A DNA stretch of 64,000 nucleotides from Paracoccus sp. S-4012 (GCF_009674885.1 NZ_WKKA01000009.1:42281-106280), one strand, 5' to 3'. Numbered from the stretch's first letter, positions 45,463 to 54,570 are shown. Translations and numbers: made by a program. The notes: generated by a model from the letters alone, not told the origin.

Positions 45463-45699
45463 GTTGCACTCTCTGAGCTAGGTCGTATCGAGACTATGCA
45501 GACATGTGCGTATTTGGTCGGGTGGGAATTGATCTCTTGGCACAGGAACCTTAGCGTCAGGACCCATAAACCCGGTTGATCCGGAGGCGGTTGGCTGATT
45601 CAAGCTCTCCAGTTGGGCGGAGCGGGATGAGCGGGTATCTCTGATTGACGGAAGCGCCGATGGAACGTCTCCGACGGTTTTTTTTTCTAAGGTCCCGCG

Positions 45700-46016
45700 G
45701 CCGGGCTTGGATGACCGCCGCGTGCGCCTGCTGCGGGGTCTGCCGCCCGCCATTTGGCTGGTCGCGGACGAGGGCTATGATGTCGGCCGCTTCGGGAGGC
45801 GCTCGCCGCCCGGAAGATCATCACCTGTATTCCGGCCCGCCGAGCGCGCCGCAGCGCCGCACCACAGGATCGAGATCGCTACAGGCAGCGCGACCGCATC
45901 GAGAAGTTCGTCCGCCTCAAGACTGGCGTCGGATCGCCAACCGATATGATAGATGTGGCGACCTGTTTCTCGCCGCCACCTGCATCGCTGCAACGGTCAT
46001 GTTCTGGTTGTGAGTG
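45700..46016 (+). mobile_element. IS5-family transposase remnant (C-terminal part, frameshifted)
   Basis: Joining two frames gives LLRGLPPAIWLVADEGYD, RDRYRQRDRIEKFVRLK, DWRRIANRYDRCGDLFLAAT and CIAATVMFWL followed by a stop. This is the C-terminal end of IS5/IS427-type transposases. The catalytic glutamate region has decayed, and frame breaks lie near 45780 and 45930. Inactive. No terminal repeat was identified. Confidence 0.78.
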
Positions 46017-46127
46017 CTGACCCTAGATAAATCAGCAGCCTGCGTTTCCGGACTCTGTAGGACACCGCCATGGTGAGACCTGCACTCATCGCCCGCGCCG
46101 CAGCAAATTGGGGGCCGGCGACGACGG

Positions 46128-46292
46128 CTGATAACGCTGGCCAAAGAAGGGCTCGGACTGACCTTCTCGACGCACGACCTAGCTCAGGCCGAGCGGCGGG
46201 CGGGCCAAGTCATGACTATCAACCGTGGCGGCACGGCAGGGATTGTGCCCTCGGGGCGGACTCGATGTCGGCAACCTGGCCGCGCTCCATGA
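46128..46292 (+). pseudogene. ABC-transporter ATPase scrap (C-terminal H-loop region)
   Basis: The frame reads LITLAKEGLGLTFSTHDLAQ, AERRAGQVMTINRGG, then unrelated residues and a stop. LTFSTHDLAQAERxADxV is the H-loop region of anion (tungstate/molybdate-type) ABC ATPases. The Walker motifs are absent. It is a fragment left by rearrangement next to the IS5 scrap. The following 240 bases up to 46532 show no recognised gene. Confidence 0.6.
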
Positions 46293-46532
46293 CCTCACTC
46301 CAGGTGAGGCCCGCCGGGCGTCGAAGGGCCACCCTCGTCAGCGCCGCCAGCTCTCGCGCCGGCTTTACCGCGTTCGAGGCGAGAAGCTTCTTCGACTGCT
46401 CCTGCCAGGGCCCAAACCGTCATGGCAAAGCCCGCCCGGGTGAGCGGCATGGTTGCTTTGAGTTTAAAGCAATGGCCTACTCAGCTTCTGAGCGATCGCC
46501 GAGCCAGGCGAACGATCCCCAGGGAGGACGAG

Positions 46533-48029
46533 ATGGCTAAGTTCAAAGGAAATGACGGGCACCTGAACAGTTCAACGCTAGTAAACCGTCGCGATCTGCT
46601 GCGCGCGACCGCGGCGTTCGGCGCAGCCGTCTCGGTCGGGGGCACTGCGATCGCCCAGCCCGCGATCGCCCGGACTGCGGTGACCCAGCCGGACACCGCT
46701 CCGCCCGCCGGCGGCGACATCCTGATCCGCGGGGGACACGTCCTCTCAATGGACCCGGACATCGGCGATCTGGCGGTCGGCGACGTTCACATCAGCAACG
46801 GCGCCATCGTCGCCGTGGGCGAAGGCCTCGATGCGCCCGGCGCCATCGTGATGGACGCCAGCGACATGATCGTCCTGCCCGGCTTCGTCGATACCCATTC
46901 GCATCTGTGGAATGCGTTCCTGCGCGGCTCGATCCGCGGCGACGATCCGGTGCGCGGCTATTTCCCGACCACGAACCGCGCAGCACCCCTCACTACGCCG
47001 GACGACGCCCATGCTTCGGTGCGCTTCGGCGTCCTCGAGGCGCTGCTGTCGGGAACGACCTGCATCAACAACTTCTCTCACAACACACGCTCGCTCAAAC
47101 ACGCCGAGGCCGAGATCGAGGCGGCTCGCAGCCTCGGCATTCGCAGCCGTTTCTCCCACGGCCCCGGCGGCCGGGACGGAACCCTCGATTTCGCCAGTGT
47201 CGAGGAGGTCATCTCGAACTGGGGCGACGCCGATCCCCTTGTCACCCTTGGCGTCAACCTCCGGCTCCCCGCGGCTGACATTCTGCAAAGCGGCGGCGAT
47301 GCCGAGACCTTTGTCGCCGAGGTGCGCTTCGCGCGCGAACGGGGGCTCCCAGTCTCGCTCCACTACGGCAACTCTGCCCACGGCCTCGTGGACCTGATGG
47401 AGCGGCACGACCTCCTCGGACCGGACATCCTGATGATCCACACTCAGGGCTTCACGCTGGAGGAGCGGGAACTGATGGTCTCGCGCGACGTGCAGTTCAG
47501 CATGTCGCCCGCAATCGAGATCCCCTATTCGACGGTCCGAAACGGTTACATCCAGTTCGCCGAACTGGAGGATCTGGGCGCGAGCTTGGGCCTTTCCATC
47601 GACGCCTCTTCGGCCGTGGCTACCGCAGATTTCTTCACCGTGATGCGCGCGCTGCAATGGTCGCACAAGCAGCGCGGCGACATCGACCGCATGAGCCTCG
47701 AGCCGCGACGGATCGTCGAGATCGCAACGCTCGGCGGCGCCGCGGCGCTCGGCATGGGCGACCGGATCGGGTCGCTGACAGCGGGCAAGCGGGCCGACAT
47801 CCAGCTGGTGCGCAAGACCGACATCAACATGGCGCCGGTCCTCGATCCCTATTTCTCGCTGGTCTATTCGGGCCAGCCGGCGAACGTGGACACGGTGATC
47901 GTGGACGGCCACGTGCTGGTGAGCGGCGGGCAGCCGGTGATGGTCGACACCGCCGATGTCGTCGCCACCGCATCGGAGGCCGCCCTGAGGCTCCATGATG
48001 AACTGGAGGCGATCATCGCGAAGGGATAA
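46533..48029 (+). CDS. Tat-exported metal-dependent amidohydrolase (TRZ/ATZ-like)
   Basis: A 498-residue protein. The twin-arginine signal (VNRRDLLRATAAFGAAVSVG) is followed by an amidohydrolase. GFVDTHSHLWNAFLRGS carries the HxH metal pair, VSLHYGNSAHGL the third His, ILMIHTQGFTLEERELM the fourth, and GLSIDASSAVATADFF the catalytic Asp. The barrel closes with LGMGDRIGSLTAGKRADIQL, the family ending. A GGGAGGACGAG site precedes the ATG. Related enzymes deaminate or dechlorinate ring compounds or hydrolyse small amides; the substrate is unknown. It is the only metabolic enzyme in the tRNA-Ser island. Confidence 0.85.
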   Translation: MAKFKGNDGHLNSSTLVNRRDLLRATAAFGAAVSVGGTAIAQPAIARTAVTQPDTAPPAGGDILIRGGHVLSMDPDIGDLAVGDVHISNGAIVAVGEGLDAPGAIVMDASDMIVLPGFVDTHSHLWNAFLRGSIRGDDPVRGYFPTTNRAAPLTTPDDAHASVRFGVLEALLSGTTCINNFSHNTRSLKHAEAEIEAARSLGIRSRFSHGPGGRDGTLDFASVEEVISNWGDADPLVTLGVNLRLPAADILQSGGDAETFVAEVRFARERGLPVSLHYGNSAHGLVDLMERHDLLGPDILMIHTQGFTLEERELMVSRDVQFSMSPAIEIPYSTVRNGYIQFAELEDLGASLGLSIDASSAVATADFFTVMRALQWSHKQRGDIDRMSLEPRRIVEIATLGGAAALGMGDRIGSLTAGKRADIQLVRKTDINMAPVLDPYFSLVYSGQPANVDTVIVDGHVLVSGGQPVMVDTADVVATASEAALRLHDELEAIIAKG

Positions 48030-48301
48030 GGCTGCGGCGGAGCAGCCCTTTGGTCTCTCAGAGAAGTCCGCCTTTCCGCTGTCAGAACGGAGCCCCCGCC
48101 GCTAGGCCCTGCCCGCCCGGTTTCCCGGGCGGGCGTTGCGTCGGTTCGGTCTGCGATGCCTGCGCCGCACGGACGATCTCGACAGCCCACACCGTCATCG
48201 GCGCCTCCGGTTCGCGGATCCCAGCGTCCGGAGGCCGGGAAGTTCATATGGCCGGTCAGCGGGACCGGTGAGGCGGTGCAGATCTCTACGGCCCAACCCG
48301 G

Positions 48302-48895
48302 CTAACTTCTGGAAGGGATCGACCGGCGAAATCCGTGCTGGACACACAACGGATGCTGTCCCGCCGGGACTTGGACACCTCCGCTTGCAGCCCCCAGCGG
48401 CGCGCTGAGTGTGAGAACGAGGACCATGCCGGTCGGGCAAGCGACCTTCGTCCGTTCGTTGATCGGATTGCCCTGAGCCATGGCTGAGGATAAGCTCTGA
48501 TCGTAAGGGCTGCGGTTAACCAACTTCATGATCTGGCCCTTCCGGATACCGAGGCCCTTGCCATCCATGAACCTGCGCAAGGCAGCCTTTCCTGCGGGTG
48601 TCAGCCGCCGGTTTACGAACATGGCAGGGGCAGCAGGAACCGTGGGCGGCGCTGCTCCCGTAGGCAGGGAAATAGTGACGCCGAGATCCCGGAGGAACGT
48701 GCTCTGCTCCGTCGCGCTCGCCTTCCTCCAGGCATTGCGAAGTTCATGAAGCCGGGTTCGGGGCTTACGCAAACCACATGCTACCAAGGCGTCGTTCAGC
48801 GAACCGTAGTCCCCTCGCTGCAACTCTTGGTAGGTCGCCGGGTGCTCGGTCTTGAGGCGCCGCTCGTAGTAAGCGCGATCACGCTTGGTGGTCAT
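48302..48895 (-). CDS. Island protein of unknown function, possibly DNA-binding, with altered C-terminus
   Basis: A 197-residue protein. The first ~140 residues look like genuine coding sequence: MTTKRDRAYYERRLKTEHPA, a basic region (RLHELRNAWRKASATEQSTF), and GLGIRKGQIMKLVNRSPYDQ, followed by SLSSAMAQGNPINERTK, which resembles a helix-turn-helix-like end. From about residue 145 the composition changes and the frame may be shifted. I do not recognise the family. Two AT-rich palindromes lie at and just before its start codon, implying tight control, perhaps by itself. It is divergent from the HUH-like gene. Confidence 0.6.
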   Translation of the reverse strand: MTTKRDRAYYERRLKTEHPATYQELQRGDYGSLNDALVACGLRKPRTRLHELRNAWRKASATEQSTFLRDLGVTISLPTGAAPPTVPAAPAMFVNRRLTPAGKAALRRFMDGKGLGIRKGQIMKLVNRSPYDQSLSSAMAQGNPINERTKVACPTGMVLVLTLSAPLGAASGGVQVPAGQHPLCVQHGFRRSIPSRS

Positions 48896-48934
48896 AGATA
48901 AATCTACCTAAACACTCGACGTAGATCAATCTAC
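48894..48934. promoter_or_regulatory. Pair of 14-bp palindromic operator-like sites
   Basis: GTAGATTGATCTAC (read on the minus strand, 48921-48934) is a perfect palindrome with a 2-base centre. GTAGATTTATCTAT (48894-48907) matches it with one arm base changed and overlaps the start codon of the 48302-48895 gene. They are 13 bases apart (27 bases from centre to centre) and AT-rich in a GC-rich region. This is the look of tandem binding sites for a dimeric repressor acting on that gene. Confidence 0.7.
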
Positions 48935-49113
48935 TTTGCGCCGGCGCGATAGTCTAGCGGCACCGTGGGCCGCTCAAGGTTTCCATGGCCGCTTGGTGGT
49001 GGTTGCCTCCCGGGGGGATCGCACTGGAGAAGAAAATCAGCTTCCCAGTGCGACGGTGAATGGGAGCCATTGTATAAAGCGAGTAGGGAAATCCAAACAG
49101 GACCAAGACGCAG

Positions 49114-49983
49114 ATGCCGAAAGCCTATCCTTGCAGCAGATTTGATCATCGGCTCCCTGACCCTGATCGTCACGTCCCGCCAGCATCTCCGCCGGGTGAC
49201 AGAAACGTCCACCAGCTCGCTCGCAATTGCTCCCAGCATGGACAGGGCGGAACCCCGCTTCAGCAGCCTGCTCGTGCAGTGGCCGGTTCTCCCCTCTGCT
49301 CCATCATCACCCAAGGCATCCTTCACCCAAGCATACCACAGCCCACTCCAACCAAGACCAACCCATCGGCCGGGCGCACCAGGAAGAGCAGGATCACGAA
49401 GCGCGCGGTGGTCATCACCAGCCCGAGATCTCCACTGGTGCCGCGCTGGAGGGATCTCGACAAGACGGGTCGTCTTCGGGCCGCGGTCCAAGCCTGCGGG
49501 AGGCAGCATGGCTGGGTGTTCTCGCTCAACCTGTCGATCGGTCGGGAAGGCGGCACCCTCTACAACAAGGATCCCAAGCGGAACCTTGAGAAGCGTCTCA
49601 ACGCGGCCCTCAACAAGCATGGCCTCCGAGGTCTGCCGGTCGCCTTCGTCATTGAGGCCGAGCGCGTGACCGGCCGCGTGCACCTGCATGGTGTCCTCGT
49701 TCCTGGCGCCCATTCGAAAAAGGTAATCGAACGTGCTTTGGCTGAGGCTGGCGGTAAGCTGAAGGGGCAGCAACGGACCCGCCAGTGCAAGATCGAGCCT
49801 TTCAGAGACCCGGGCCCGGATGGGTGGCACCGTTACATCACCGAGGATCTGCGGTTTACCTCCAGACACGTCGACGGCGATCTCATCTACATCTCGCAGC
49901 CGCTGATCCGGCTCAGGAGCTCGTTCTACGAGGAGGTGATCCGCGGCGGCGCTGCGGCGAACACAACCAGTGGGATGCCTTAG
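49114..49983 (+). CDS. Putative HUH-endonuclease-like replication or mobilisation protein
   Basis: A 289-residue frame; the first ~90 residues look non-coding, so the true start may be nearer 49380. The core reads GWVFSLNLSIGREGG (like rolling-circle motif 1), GLPVAFVIEAERVTGRVHLH with H190-Leu-H192 (a His-hydrophobic-His pair at motif 2), and DGWHRYITEDLRFTSRH with Tyr241 as a possible nucleophile. This arrangement suggests a HUH-type relaxase or Rep fold. No motif 3 lysine is certain. It ends 74 bases before the methyltransferase and reads the same way. Confidence 0.5.
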   Translation: MPKAYPCSRFDHRLPDPDRHVPPASPPGDRNVHQLARNCSQHGQGGTPLQQPARAVAGSPLCSIITQGILHPSIPQPTPTKTNPSAGRTRKSRITKRAVVITSPRSPLVPRWRDLDKTGRLRAAVQACGRQHGWVFSLNLSIGREGGTLYNKDPKRNLEKRLNAALNKHGLRGLPVAFVIEAERVTGRVHLHGVLVPGAHSKKVIERALAEAGGKLKGQQRTRQCKIEPFRDPGPDGWHRYITEDLRFTSRHVDGDLIYISQPLIRLRSSFYEEVIRGGAAANTTSGMP

Positions 49984-50057
49984 CTCGACGGCGCCACCCT
50001 TGGGAGGATATGCAGGGGTGGCCACGCACGGGGCGCAAAAACAAGGAGCGGCCGGCC

Positions 50058-52817
50058 ATGAACGCAGTCGAGATCGAGGAGGCCGTGTCAACCTTGGCCG
50101 AGGCGTCGTTCGATCCCGTCGAGTTCCCCTTCGCCTTCCTGCAGGCCTTCGGCAACAAGGAGACCACCCTCCGCCGCCTCCGGAAGGGCGAGTCGAACCG
50201 CTCCGACGTCGGCGGCGTGCTGCAGACGGGGAACATCCACATCAAGGTCGCGGCGCCAGGCGAGGTTCCAGCGACACTCGCCGCCCTGCGCGCCAGCCCC
50301 GCCACGACCAAGTCCAAGGCCCGCTTCATCGTCGCCAGCGATGGCGACACGCTCGAGGCCGAGGACCTCACCACCGGCGAGACCATCGCCACCGGGTTCC
50401 GCGAGTTCCCCGACCACTTCGGCGTCTTCCTGCCGCTGGCGGGCATCTCGACCGTCAGCCAGATACGCGAGAGCACATTCGACATCCGCGCGACCAGCCG
50501 GCTGAACCGCCTTTATGTCGAGCTGCTGCGCGAGAACCCGGACTGGGGCAGCGACGCGCGCCGGGTCGAGATGAACCACTTCATGGCGCGGCTGATCTTC
50601 TGCTTCTTCGCCGAGGACACCGACATCTTCCACGGCACCCGTCGCTTCACCTCGACCGTCGAGCAGATGTCGGACGCCGGCAACGCTCACCATGTGATCG
50701 GCGAGATCTTCCGGGCGATGAACACCCCCATCGCGAACCGGGCGACCAGCGGGCTGCGGCCCTGGGCGGACGCCTTCCCCTATGTCAACGGCGGCCTCTT
50801 CTCCGGCCCGCTGGAGGTGCCGCGCTTGTCGCGCATCGCGCGCAGCTACCTGCTGCATGTCGGCAGCCTCGACTGGACCAAGATCAACCCCGACATCTTC
50901 GGCTCGATGATCCAGGCCGTCGCGGACGACGAGGAGCGGGGCGCGCTGGGGATGCACTACACCAGCGTGCCGAACATCCTGAAGGTGCTGAACCCGCTGT
51001 TCCTCGACGATCTGAACGCCAAGCTGGCGGAGGCGGGCGACAACCCGCGCAGGCTGCTGAACCTGCGCAACCGCATGGCGCGCATCCGGGTGTTCGACCC
51101 GGCATGCGGCTCGGGCAACTTCCTGGTCATCGCCTACAAGGAGATGCGGGCGATCGAGGCCGAGATCAACCGCCGCCGGGGCGAGGCCGACCGCGCCACC
51201 GCGATCCCCCTGACCAACTTCCGCGGAATCGAGCTGCGCGACTTCCCGGCCGAGATCGCGCGGCTGGCGCTGATCATCGCCGAGTATCAGTGCGACGTCC
51301 TCCATCGCGGGCAGAAGGAGGCGCTGGCCGAGTTCCTGCCGCTGGACTCGCAGAACTGGATCACCTGCGGCAACGCGCTGCGGCTGGACTGGCTGTCGAT
51401 CTGCCCGCCGACCGGGACGGCGGTGAAGGTAGCCTCGGACGACCTGTTCGGGACACCGCTGGACCACAGCGAGATCGACTTCGAGAACGAGGGCGGGGAG
51501 ACATATATCTGCGGGAATCCGCCGTATCTGGGTTTTACTTGGCAGTCGGCCGAGCAGAAAGCTGACTTGCGATCGTTGTTTTCTGGTCGGACACGAAGCT
51601 GGAGGTCTCTCGACTACGTTTGCGGGTGGTTCATCAAAGCTGTCGATTACAGCAGAGAGTCCCCGGCTTCGACCGCTTTCGTGGCAACCAACTCCATCTG
51701 CCAAGGACAGATCGTTCCCATACTTTGGCCGCTCATATTGGAGAGCGGAAATGAAATTTCGTTTGCTTACACCTCCTTCAAATGGGCGAACCTTGCAAAT
51801 TACAATGCGGGCGTGACAGTTGTCATTGTTGGCATCTCCCTTACGGCGAGACCAGTTCGGCGCTTGTTCTCGGTGGCTGGGGACGGCTCGACCCTTACTC
51901 AAGAGGTTCCGAACATCAACCCATATCTGGTGCCCTCCAAGAATGTCATCGTGGCAGGCAGATCAACCCCATTGGGACCTCAATCAGAAATGGTGTGGGG
52001 AAACAAGCCGACTGACGGGGGCCATCTATTCATGACGCACGATCCGCGCGCAGCGATCATTCTAGAGTATCCCAATGCGTCTCCGTTCATAAAGAGGTTC
52101 CTCGGGGCACAGGAGTTCATTAGGGGGCAGCAACGCTACTGCTTGTGGATAGAAGACGATAGGCGCGAGGAGGCAGAAGCCATCCCGGAGATCGCCCGAC
52201 GCCTTAATGAAGTAGCCAGGGTCCGATCTGAAAGCACAGCAGTCGAGACGCGTCCAGCCGCGGCTTTTCCGCACCGATTCCGGCAAATCCAATCCACGGC
52301 CAAGACGAGTTCGATTGTGGTAGCCCGCGTCAGCTCAGAAAGTCGAGAATACCTTCCGGTCGGCCTAGAAGACTCGGAAACAATTATCGGCGACCGGAAC
52401 TTTGCCCTCTACGACTCCCCGCTCTGGAACCTCGCCCTCATCGCCTCGCGCCTCCACTGGGTTTGGATCGGCACCGTCTGCGTCCGCATGAGGACGGATT
52501 TCTCCTACTCCAACACCCTCGGCTGGAACACCTTCCCCGTCCCCACGCTCACCGCGCAGAACCGGGCCGACCTGACCCGCACCGCCGAAAACATCCTCCT
52601 CGCCCGCGAGGCGCATTACCCGGCCACCATCGCCGACCTCTACGACCCCGAGCGCATGCCCGACCACCTGCGCGCCGCGCATGAGTCCAATGACGAGGTG
52701 CTGGAGCGCATCTACATCGGCCGCCGCTTCCGCAACGACACTGAGCGGCTGGAGCATCTGTTCGCGCTCTACACGAAGATGGTGGCCACCCCGTGCCCGA
52801 AGAGGAAGCAGGCATGA
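50058..52817 (+). CDS. MmeI-like class I DNA (adenine-N6) methyltransferase with mosaic target-recognition segment
   Basis: A 919-residue protein. SAM motif I is FDPACGSGNFLVIAYKEM at about residue 345, and catalytic motif IV is CGNPPYLGF near residue 487, the NPPY type that methylates adenine N6. The order (N-terminal domain, helical spacer, methyltransferase, target recognition, C-terminal SRLHWVWIGTVCVRMRTDFSYS) fits the MmeI/type IIL family. No PD-ExK nuclease motif is obvious in the N-terminal domain. From about 51500 to 52380 the GC content falls (line 51721-51780: 26 of 60 bases G or C, against 42 of 60 at 51061-51120 and 39 of 60 at 52441-52500). Its stop overlaps the helicase start. 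Confidence 0.88.
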   Translation: MNAVEIEEAVSTLAEASFDPVEFPFAFLQAFGNKETTLRRLRKGESNRSDVGGVLQTGNIHIKVAAPGEVPATLAALRASPATTKSKARFIVASDGDTLEAEDLTTGETIATGFREFPDHFGVFLPLAGISTVSQIRESTFDIRATSRLNRLYVELLRENPDWGSDARRVEMNHFMARLIFCFFAEDTDIFHGTRRFTSTVEQMSDAGNAHHVIGEIFRAMNTPIANRATSGLRPWADAFPYVNGGLFSGPLEVPRLSRIARSYLLHVGSLDWTKINPDIFGSMIQAVADDEERGALGMHYTSVPNILKVLNPLFLDDLNAKLAEAGDNPRRLLNLRNRMARIRVFDPACGSGNFLVIAYKEMRAIEAEINRRRGEADRATAIPLTNFRGIELRDFPAEIARLALIIAEYQCDVLHRGQKEALAEFLPLDSQNWITCGNALRLDWLSICPPTGTAVKVASDDLFGTPLDHSEIDFENEGGETYICGNPPYLGFTWQSAEQKADLRSLFSGRTRSWRSLDYVCGWFIKAVDYSRESPASTAFVATNSICQGQIVPILWPLILESGNEISFAYTSFKWANLANYNAGVTVVIVGISLTARPVRRLFSVAGDGSTLTQEVPNINPYLVPSKNVIVAGRSTPLGPQSEMVWGNKPTDGGHLFMTHDPRAAIILEYPNASPFIKRFLGAQEFIRGQQRYCLWIEDDRREEAEAIPEIARRLNEVARVRSESTAVETRPAAAFPHRFRQIQSTAKTSSIVVARVSSESREYLPVGLEDSETIIGDRNFALYDSPLWNLALIASRLHWVWIGTVCVRMRTDFSYSNTLGWNTFPVPTLTAQNRADLTRTAENILLAREAHYPATIADLYDPERMPDHLRAAHESNDEVLERIYIGRRFRNDTERLEHLFALYTKMVATPCPKRKQA

Positions 52818-53957
52818 AGGACATCGTCCCCGCCGTCTCGATCACGCTCGATCCCGGCGCCGGTGCCGCGGTCTCGAACGAACTCGGCATGCGCCCGATG
52901 CAGGCCCGCGTCTGGCAGCGCCGGGGCGAGCAATACCTGCTGATCAAGTCGCCCCCCGCCTCGGGCAAGAGCCGGGCGCTGATGTTCGTGGCGCTGGACA
53001 AGCTGGCGAACCAGGGCCTGCGGCAGGCGATCATCGCGGTCCCGGAGCGCACCATCGGCGCCAGCTTCCAGGACGAGCCGCTGTCGCAGAACGGCTTCTG
53101 GGCCGACTGGCGGGTGGAGCCGCGCTGGAATCTCTGCGCCGCCTCCGGCACCGACGGCGGCAAGGTGGACGCGGTGCGCGCCTTCCTCGCCTCGGACGAC
53201 CGGGTGCTGGTCTGCACCCACGCCACCTTCCGCTTCGCGGTTGAGCGACTCGGCGTCGAGGCCTTCGATGACCGCCTGATCGCGGTGGACGAGGTGCACC
53301 ACGTCTCGGCGCATCCCGACAGCCGCCTGGGCCAGCACCTCGGCGCGCTGATCGCGCGGGACCGCACGCATATGGTCGCCATGACCGGCAGCTACTTCCG
53401 CGGCGACTCGGTCGCCGTTCTGACGCCGGAGGACGAGGCGCGGTTCGAGACCGTGACCTACACCTATTACGAGCAGCTTGCCGGCTATCGCTGGCTGAAG
53501 CGCCTCGACCTGCGCTACGCCTTCTACAGCGGCGCCTATGCCGACGCGATCTCGCGCGTGCTGGACCCCAGCCTGAAGACCATCGTGCACATTCCCAGCG
53601 TGAACGCGCGCGAGAGCACGAAGGATAAGATCAAGGAGGTCGAGCATATCCTCGAGGCCCTGGGGGAATGGCAAGGGGCGGACCCGGCGACCGGCTTCCA
53701 GCTGATCCGCACGAAGGGCGGGCGGGAGCTGCGGGTGGCGGACCTAGTGGACGACGAGCCGGTCCGGCGCGAGCGGGTGGCCGCGGCGCTGCGGGACCCG
53801 GCGCACAAGAACGACCGCGACCACGTGGACATCATCATCGCCCTCGGCATGGCCAAGGAGGGCTTCGACTGGATCTGGTGCGAGCATGCACTGACGGTCG
53901 GCTACCGCGCCAGCCTGACCGAGATCGTGCAGATCATCGGCCGCGCCACCCGCTCGT
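52814..53957 (+). pseudogene. DEAD/DEAH-box SF2 helicase of the methyltransferase module, 3' truncated
   Basis: About 380 genuine residues. Motif I is LIKSPPASGKSRALMF, motif II is IAVDEVHHVSAHPD (DEVH), motif III is MVAMTGSYFRGDS, and motif VI is IVQIIGRATR. The motor is thus present to its last box, but the sequence then turns into the antisense of another gene and the frame runs on to 54148 without meaning. At least a C-terminal domain is lost. The ATG overlaps the methyltransferase stop (ATGA), so the pair forms one operon, probably a restriction or anti-phage module that is now broken. Confidence 0.8.
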
Positions 53958-54570
53958 TCTCGAAGGCGGCCTCGGCGGCCAGCGCAGGGATCGCGTGGCA
54001 GAAGCCGAGGTCCTCGGTCTGGATCAGCCGCGCCGCCGGATTGGCGCGGCGGATTTCGCGCATGGCGCCGCGGGTCGCGTCGATCTGGTTGAGCAGCGCC
54101 AGCCAGCAGGCATCCTCGTCCAGCATGTGCGGATACCAGTGGCCGTAAAGGCAGCTGAACCGCGCCGTCGTCAGCGGTTCGTTAACCGGCGTCCAGTCCT
54201 CGACCCAGGGGTAGCGCTCGGCGACCGCACGGGCATGCGCGGCCAGACCCGCGGCGAAGTCGTCGGCCACGAGGCTGGTATATGCCGGGCCGCTGCCGTG
54301 ATGCACGAGGCCGACGATCGGACGGAGACCCAGCCGCCGGATTTCAGCCATCCGCGTGTCGCTCCAGGCGAAGTCGACCGCGTCGGGCCGCTCCGGCGAC
54401 ACGCGCTCCCACAGCACCGGATAGCGCAGCGCTCGCAGGCCGAGTTCGGCAAACAGTTCGAGATCGCCGGTGCGGTCCTCGTGCCCCGTGCGCAGGGTCT
54501 GGTCGAAGAAGCGGTCGCCGACGCGATTGACGGTATACTCGCACCCACCCCAGAGTTGCAGATCGACCAT
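53958..54570 (-). pseudogene. GH1-like/sugar-nucleotide reductase fusion gene, 3' truncated
   Basis: The first ~204 residues match the N-terminal half of the family-1 glycosylhydrolase-like protein that in alphaproteobacteria is fused to a dTDP-4-dehydrorhamnose reductase-like domain: LQLWGGCEYTVNRVGDRFFD, LGLRALRYPVLWERVSPERP, WVEDWTPVNEPLTTARFSCL. After AALAAEAAFENERV the sequence is the antisense of the helicase. Proteins of this type exceed 650 residues, so over two thirds is missing. The gene belongs to the chromosome right of the island. Confidence 0.75.

Noticed and set aside
45661..45690. Hairpin-like sequence followed by nine T (45678-45686) as a terminator.
   Set aside because: The stem has an A-A mismatch and a weak pair, no gene ends just upstream, and it adjoins a decayed IS5 transposase, so its role is unclear.
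46293..46532. Frames between the ABC scrap and the amidohydrolase.
   Set aside because: No domain or stable codon use could be seen in any frame; probably decayed sequence and the amidohydrolase promoter.
48050..48301. Short frames between the amidohydrolase and the divergent unknown gene.
   Set aside because: No start, domain or conserved pattern; the longest is only the antisense of nothing recognisable.
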